Shown in pieces: positions 59,438-64,000 of a stretch of 64,000 bases of DNA; position 1 is the stretch's first letter; the number at the start of each line of letters is the position of its first letter. The position numbers and the translations under genes are program-made. The notes under the pieces were generated by a model. It did not search any database, was not told the origin of the DNA, and saw only the letters and a program-made list of their open reading frames with translations. Source of the stretch: Pseudomonas arsenicoxydans (GTDB taxonomy: Bacteria > Pseudomonadota > Gammaproteobacteria > Pseudomonadales > Pseudomonadaceae); the NCBI RefSeq assembly GCF_006438915.1, contig NZ_RCZE01000009.1, positions 109,879 to 173,878 on the forward strand. Direction: 5' to 3'.

Positions 59438-61285
59438 TTGAAATTTTCCAGGCTTTTTGTCGCCATTGCGGCAACCACGGCATTTTCCGGTCTGGCGCTG
59501 GTGGGGTGCCAGACCCAGGGTTCGACCCCGGCAGACATGGTCATGCGCAACGGCTATGTCTACACCGTCGATGGCCAGAACTCGGTGCAGCAGGCGATTG
59601 CCGTCATGGGCGGGAAGATCGTCTACGTCGGCAACGATGAAGGGGCGGCGTCGTACATCGGCAAGCAAACGCAATTGATCGATCTAGCGGGGCGCATGCT
59701 GATGCCGGGCTTCATTGATGCGCACATGCACCCCGGTGACGGCGGCCGCGCCATGACCTTGTGCGACCTGAAATATCAGGCCATGACCCGCAAGGAGTTC
59801 CAGAACTCCATTCAGGCGTGCCTGGATGCCGACAAGGGCAAGGGGCCCGACGTCTGGCTGGAAGTGGGCAGCTGGGACCGGATGGGCATGGACGGACTCG
59901 ACGGCGACCCGGACAAATCGACGCTGGACGCCCTCAAGACCAACCGGCCGATTCAGGTGCGCTCCACCGATTTCCACACCGTGCTGGCCAACTCGCGCGG
60001 CCTGGCTGTCGCCGGCATCAACAAAAACACCGCCAATCCCGGGGATGGCAAGTACGTGCGCGACAGTGCCGGCAACCTCACCGGCATCTGCGAAGACGGG
60101 GCGGCTGACGCGATGGCCGCCGTGGTGCCACCCGCCACCGACGCGGAAAAACTCAATCAGACCCGCGCCGCGCTCGACGCCATGCGCCAACAAGGCATCA
60201 CCAGTTTCTTCGATGCCTTGTCGGGGCCGGAGAATGGCAAAGCCTTCACCACGTTGCAGCAGTCGGGTGAACTGACCGCCCGGGCCTTGCTGGCAATCAA
60301 ACTGGACCCGGCCGCTGCGGCAGCCGACCCGGCGAAAACCATTGCCGACGCCAAGGCGATGGCCGCGACCTACGATCAGGGCGAAGCCAAAGTCGCACCG
60401 GGCGTGAGCATGCGTCACGTCAAATTGTTCATGGATGGCATCATCAATGCGCCGGCGGATACCGGGGCGATGCTGACGCCGTACCTGCACAATGCCGGCA
60501 CCGATAAGTCACCGAAATGGACGCCGGGCAAAAACGTCGGAGAGCTGTATTTCCCGCCGCAAGTGCTCAAGCCGCTGCTGTTGCAAGCCGTGCAGGCCGG
60601 CCTCGACCCGCACCTGCACGCCACCGGCGACCGCGCCGTGCGTGACTCACTCGACGGCATCGAATACGTGCGCCAGCAGCTGCCCGGCAACGGCTTTCGC
60701 CCGACCATCACCCACAACGAGTCCGTGGACCCCGCCGACTATGGGCGCTTCAAGGCCCTCGACGTGACCGCCAATATGTCCTTCCAGTGGGCGCAGCAAG
60801 CGCCGTCCACGGTCGATGGCACCAGCGATCACCTTGGGGCTTCGCGGTTTGCGCGCATGGAACCCTCGGGCAGCATCGCCCGTGCTGGCGGTCGGGTGGC
60901 GTATGGCAGCGATTGGCCGGTTGACCCGCTCGATGAGTTCCTGGCGCTGAAAGTCGGTGTCACCCGTTCCGGTGATCCGACGAACCCGCACAGCTATGGT
61001 CCCAAATACGCTGGCCGCCTGAATGCCGACCCGGCGCTGTCCCGAGCCGAAGTGCTGCGCACCATCACTGTCAACGCCGCCGAGCAACTGAAACTGGAGA
61101 ACGTCGTCGGCTCGGTCGAGGTGGGCAAGTTCGCGGACCTGATCGTGCTGGATAAAAACTTCATGCAGGTGCCCGAAGAGGAACTGGCCCGTAACAGCGT
61201 GTTGATGACCGTCGTGGGGGGCAAGATCGTGTGGGCCAAGGCGCCGTTCGTAGGCCAAGTGGCCATGACCGAACAACAAAAATAA
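59438..61285 (+). CDS. Lipoprotein amidohydrolase, YtcJ-like
   Basis: 615 aa. A TTG start at 59438 with GAGGTGAGG upstream gives MKFSRLFVAIAATTAFSGLA, LVGC: a lipobox with lipidated Cys24. The amidohydrolase_3 fold follows: VMRNGYVYTVDGQNSVQQAI, metal site GFIDAHMHPGDGGRAM, later His in THNESVDPAD, and YGSDWPVDPLDEFLALKVGV. Family members (YtcJ, N-substituted formamide deformylase) cleave amides; the substrate is unknown. Most relatives are cytoplasmic, so a lipid anchor is notable. It is followed by an NCS1 permease. Confidence 0.87.
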   Translation: MKFSRLFVAIAATTAFSGLALVGCQTQGSTPADMVMRNGYVYTVDGQNSVQQAIAVMGGKIVYVGNDEGAASYIGKQTQLIDLAGRMLMPGFIDAHMHPGDGGRAMTLCDLKYQAMTRKEFQNSIQACLDADKGKGPDVWLEVGSWDRMGMDGLDGDPDKSTLDALKTNRPIQVRSTDFHTVLANSRGLAVAGINKNTANPGDGKYVRDSAGNLTGICEDGAADAMAAVVPPATDAEKLNQTRAALDAMRQQGITSFFDALSGPENGKAFTTLQQSGELTARALLAIKLDPAAAAADPAKTIADAKAMAATYDQGEAKVAPGVSMRHVKLFMDGIINAPADTGAMLTPYLHNAGTDKSPKWTPGKNVGELYFPPQVLKPLLLQAVQAGLDPHLHATGDRAVRDSLDGIEYVRQQLPGNGFRPTITHNESVDPADYGRFKALDVTANMSFQWAQQAPSTVDGTSDHLGASRFARMEPSGSIARAGGRVAYGSDWPVDPLDEFLALKVGVTRSGDPTNPHSYGPKYAGRLNADPALSRAEVLRTITVNAAEQLKLENVVGSVEVGKFADLIVLDKNFMQVPEEELARNSVLMTVVGGKIVWAKAPFVGQVAMTEQQK

Positions 61286-61374
61286 CCGCCCCCTGAAACA
61301 CATTCCTTGTGGGGTGAGCTTGCTCCTACAGGAGATTGCGTGGATTCGTTCTATCTTTGAAGAGAATAAAAATA

Positions 61375-62787
61375 ATGAGCCAGCCCCACGATAGCCAACA
61401 ACGAAGTCCCCTGATCGAGACCCGCTCGATCGATTTCATCCCCGAGGCCGAGCGTCATGGCAGCCTCTACAGCCAGTTCACCCTATGGCTCGGCGCCAAC
61501 CTGCAAATCACCGCGATTGTCACCGGGGCGTTGGCCGTGGTGTTGGGCGGTGATGTGTTCTGGTCATTGATTGGCTTGCTGATTGGCCAGTTGCTCGGCG
61601 GTGCGGTCGTCGCCTTGCACGCAGCTCAGGGACCCAAACTGGGGCTGCCGCAGATGATCTCCAGCCGTGTGCAGTTCGGGGTCTACGGTGCGGCGATCCC
61701 GATTGTGTTGGTGTGCCTGATGTACCTCGGTTTCAGCGCCACCGGCGCGGTGTTGTCGGGGCAGGCGATTGCCCAGTTGATCAGCGTCAGCGACAGCACC
61801 GGCATTCTGATTTTCGCTGCGTGCATCACGTTCCTGACGATCTTTGGCTATCGGGTGATTCACCTGGTGGGGCGTGTGGCCAGCGTGCTGGGGATCATCG
61901 CCTTCGCTTACCTGTTCACTCGCTTGATGACGCTTAACGACATCGGCCTGCTCCTGGAAAACCGTCACTTTGCCTGGAGCACCTTCCTGCTGGCGGTATC
62001 GCTTTCAGCGTCCTGGCAGATTGCGTTTGGCCCGTACGTGGCCGACTACTCGCGTTATTTGCCGAGCAAAACGTCGTCCTGGAAAACCTTCACCGCCGTC
62101 GGCCTCGGCACCGTGCTCGGCGCCCAGGCGTCGATGGTGCTGGGTGTATTCGCTGCGGCGTTGGCCGGCGCCAACTTTCGCGGTCACGAAGTGGCGACCA
62201 TCGTCGGCCTGGGCAGTACCGGAGTGATGGCCTCCTTGCTGTACCTGAGCGTGGTGTTCGGCAAGGTCACCGTGTCCACACTGAACGCCTATGGCAGCTT
62301 CATGTGCGTGGCCACCATCATCAGCGGTTTCCGTAGCCGTCTGGAAATCACCGCCCGCCAGCGCATGCTGTTCGTGCTGCTGATCGTCGCAGCATCGACC
62401 ACGCTCGCGTTGGTGGGGCAGTACTCGTTCCTGAACTCGTTCAAGTACTTCATCCTGTTTTTGCTGACGTTCTTCACCCCGTGGAGCGCGATCAACCTGG
62501 TGGATTACTACTTCATCAACAAGGAGCGCTATGACATCCCGGCCTTGTCCGACCCGGCGGGGCGTTACGGTCGCTGGAACGTGTTGGGGATCAGCGTGTA
62601 TGTCAGCGGCGTGTTGATCCAGCTGCCGTTTGTCGACACGCATTTCTACTCCGGGCCGATGGTCGCGCAACTGGGTGGCGTGGATATTTCCTGGATCGTC
62701 GGGCTGGTGGTGCCGGGTGTTCTTTACTACCTGCTGGCCAGGAAATCGGCGGTGGTGGTGCCGGTGGTACGAAGCACGAAAGCCTGA
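61375..62787 (+). CDS. NCS1-family permease (cytosine/purine/allantoin type)
   Basis: 470 aa, 12 helices. SQFTLWLGANLQITAIVTGA and GDVFWSLIGLLIGQLLGGAV form helices 1-2, typical of the CodB/NCS1 fold; SWQIAFGPYVADYSRYLPSK is the helix 6-7 signature. GAAGAG precedes the ATG. It is 89 bases after the amidohydrolase and likely transports a ring nitrogen compound or a product of that enzyme. A hairpin terminator follows. Confidence 0.85.
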   Translation: MSQPHDSQQRSPLIETRSIDFIPEAERHGSLYSQFTLWLGANLQITAIVTGALAVVLGGDVFWSLIGLLIGQLLGGAVVALHAAQGPKLGLPQMISSRVQFGVYGAAIPIVLVCLMYLGFSATGAVLSGQAIAQLISVSDSTGILIFAACITFLTIFGYRVIHLVGRVASVLGIIAFAYLFTRLMTLNDIGLLLENRHFAWSTFLLAVSLSASWQIAFGPYVADYSRYLPSKTSSWKTFTAVGLGTVLGAQASMVLGVFAAALAGANFRGHEVATIVGLGSTGVMASLLYLSVVFGKVTVSTLNAYGSFMCVATIISGFRSRLEITARQRMLFVLLIVAASTTLALVGQYSFLNSFKYFILFLLTFFTPWSAINLVDYYFINKERYDIPALSDPAGRYGRWNVLGISVYVSGVLIQLPFVDTHFYSGPMVAQLGGVDISWIVGLVVPGVLYYLLARKSAVVVPVVRSTKA

Positions 62788-62796
62788 CCGAGACGG

Positions 62797-62829
62797 GCGA
62801 CAGTGCATTGCTCGTCATTGCACTGTCGC
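62797..62829 (+). terminator. Hairpin after the NCS1 permease
   Basis: GCGACAGTGCA and TGCACTGTCGC form a perfect 11-bp stem around an 11-base loop, 10 bases after the stop. No long T run follows (GGGTCCTTG), so termination is likely but not certain. Confidence 0.65.
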
Positions 62830-62939
62830 GGGTCCTTGATGACGCACCTGTGCTGATTTCGTCACTCCCTCCGCGCAAACCCATCAAGCCCTGGCGCCTC
62901 GAATAGACCACCCTGACCGGTCTGTTCAAGGAGATGACC

Positions 62940-63947
62940 ATGATCCGACTGACCCTGATCGAAGCCCATGCGTTGGCCGAATCGATCCTGTTGCACAACG
63001 GTTTTAACCTGGCCCATGCGCGTGCGGTGGCGACGACGGTGACTGCCGGCGAGCGCGATGGCTGTGCCTCTCACGGCTTGTACCGGGTGCTGGGGTGCGT
63101 CAATTCTCTGCGGGCCGGCAAAGTCTCGGCCACGGCTGAACCCGAGGTCATCAACCAGGCACCGGCGATTGTGCGGGTGGATGCCGGGGGTGGTTTTTCG
63201 CAACTGGCGTTTCAGGCAGGGTTACCGTCGCTGACGGAGAAAACCCGAGCCAACGGGATTGCTGCGTTGGCGATCAATCGTTGTGTGCATTTCTCGGCGC
63301 TGTGGGTGGAGATCGAGCAGTTGACCGCTGCCGGTTTAGTGGCGCTGGCGTGTAATCCGAGTCACGCGTGGGTGGCACCGGCCGGTGGGCGCTTGCCGGT
63401 GTTCGGCACCAACCCCATTGCCTTCGGCTGGCCCCGTCAGGGACAGGATCCTTTTGTGTTCGACTTCGCCACCAGCGCCATCGCCCGTGGCGACATCGAA
63501 CTGCACCGACGTGCCGGCAAAGCGATCCCCGAAGGCTGGGGTGTCGACGCGCAAGGGCAGCCCAGCACCGATGCCAACGTCGTGCTCGACAGCGGCGCGA
63601 TGCTGACATTCGGCGGGCACAAGGGCTCGGCGCTGGCGGCCATGGTGGAATTGATTGCCGGGCCATTGATCGGTGACCTGACCAGCGCCGAGTCGCTGGC
63701 TTACGACGCGGGCAGCAAGTCGTCGCCGTACCATGGGGAATTGATCATTGCCCTGGATCCACGACGCTTTTTGGGGGACTCGACGCAGGCCCATCTGGCC
63801 AGGGCCGAAGCGTTGTTCCAGGGAATCGAAGGGCAGGGCGCACGCTTACCCTCCCAACGTCGATACGAAGCGCGGGCACGTAGCCTGGTGGAGGGCGTGC
63901 AGATTCCCGCGGCGTTGTATAACGACCTCAAGGCATTGCTGGATTAA
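62940..63947 (+). CDS. Ldh/MDH-family imine reductase, DpkA-like
   Basis: 335 aa, malate/lactate dehydrogenase type 2 superfamily (not the Rossmann LDH family). MIRLTLIEAHALAESILLHN, GERDGCASHGLYRVLGCV and RVDAGGGFSQLAFQAGLPSL are close to what I recall of Delta1-piperideine-2-carboxylate/pyrroline-2-carboxylate reductases (DpkA), with GTNPIAFGWPRQGQDPFVFD and DSGAMLTFGGHKGSALAAMV following. AAGGAG lies 6 bases before ATG 62940; an ATG two codons earlier overlaps that site. A role in D-lysine/D-proline or hydroxyproline metabolism fits DpkA. Whether the NCS1 permease is functionally linked is unknown. Confidence 0.8.
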   Translation: MIRLTLIEAHALAESILLHNGFNLAHARAVATTVTAGERDGCASHGLYRVLGCVNSLRAGKVSATAEPEVINQAPAIVRVDAGGGFSQLAFQAGLPSLTEKTRANGIAALAINRCVHFSALWVEIEQLTAAGLVALACNPSHAWVAPAGGRLPVFGTNPIAFGWPRQGQDPFVFDFATSAIARGDIELHRRAGKAIPEGWGVDAQGQPSTDANVVLDSGAMLTFGGHKGSALAAMVELIAGPLIGDLTSAESLAYDAGSKSSPYHGELIIALDPRRFLGDSTQAHLARAEALFQGIEGQGARLPSQRRYEARARSLVEGVQIPAALYNDLKALLD

Positions 63948-63954
63948 TTCGATA

Positions 63955-63985
63955 ACTGTAGGAGTGAGCCTGCTCGCGATGAGGG
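63955..63985. repeat. Single REP copy at window end
   Basis: ACTGTAGGAGTGAGCCTGCT followed by CGCGATGAGGG; a further half may lie beyond the window. Confidence 0.7.
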
Positions 63986-64000
63986 CAGTACATGCAACAT

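Overview
The window looks like chromosomal DNA of a Pseudomonas, most likely the P. fluorescens group. The evidence is high-GC coding sequence, several Pseudomonas-type palindromic repeats (GTGGCGAGGGAGCTTGCTCCC and TGTGGGAGCGGGCTTGCTCGC families), an OprD porin, small families typical of the genus (DUF6124-like, DUF2790), and many LysR-regulated catabolic and efflux cassettes. There is no rRNA, tRNA, CRISPR array, prophage or intact insertion sequence that I can see. The species call rests on gene content and repeat type, not on a database search.

Layout. 1-10.6 kb: polyamine locus. A minus-strand PuuD-type hydrolase and PotGHI/PotF transporter (PotF cut by the window edge) diverge from a plus-strand glutamylpolyamine synthetase, aldehyde dehydrogenase, FAD oxidase and XRE-cupin regulator. 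10.7-13.4 kb: Nudix hydrolase, an AT-rich unknown gene between CAGATCT palindromes, a small unknown gene with a structured leader, and a small membrane protein. 13.4-17.7 kb: OprD porin, AroQ and MFS transporter with a divergent LysR, probably quinate/shikimate use. 17.8-27.6 kb: accessory genes (MFS exporters, hydrolases, metallo-beta-lactamase fold protein, lytic transglycosylase) and a decayed DUF1254 gene. 27.7-32.4 kb: MetR-like regulator, 2-oxoglutarate/Fe(II) oxygenase, orphan betaine-type binding protein, glutathione-dependent formaldehyde dehydrogenase and VOC protein. 32.7-40.7 kb: RlhA, small unknown genes among three nearly identical REPINs, a DUF6124 gene with the second structured leader, and a YqjD/holin-like/DUF3618 membrane operon. 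40.7-44.4 kb: LysR, ACS-type MFS and glucarate-dehydratase family enzyme. 44.5-50.2 kb: a second gamma-glutamylation cassette (glutamine synthetase-like ligase, aldehyde dehydrogenase, Fe-alcohol dehydrogenase, amino acid permease). 50.3-57.7 kb: Mug, TetR, EmrA/EmrB/outer-membrane-factor efflux system, aldo-keto reductase, LysR. 57.8 kb-end: DUF2790, LuxR-type regulator, lipoprotein amidohydrolase, NCS1 permease and an Ldh-family imine reductase.

The most novel signal is a pair of structured leaders, at 36601-36805 (+) and 12311-12540 (-). Each lies directly upstream of a small unknown gene. The two copies differ in sequence but keep the same helices by compensatory changes, including a helix that crosses the others (pseudoknot), a UUCG-capped hairpin, and a 3' hairpin that competes with the pseudoknot. 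This looks like a cis-regulatory RNA. The second candidate system is the oxygenase/binding-protein/formaldehyde-dehydrogenase cluster, which reads as an oxidative route for an N-methylated compound.
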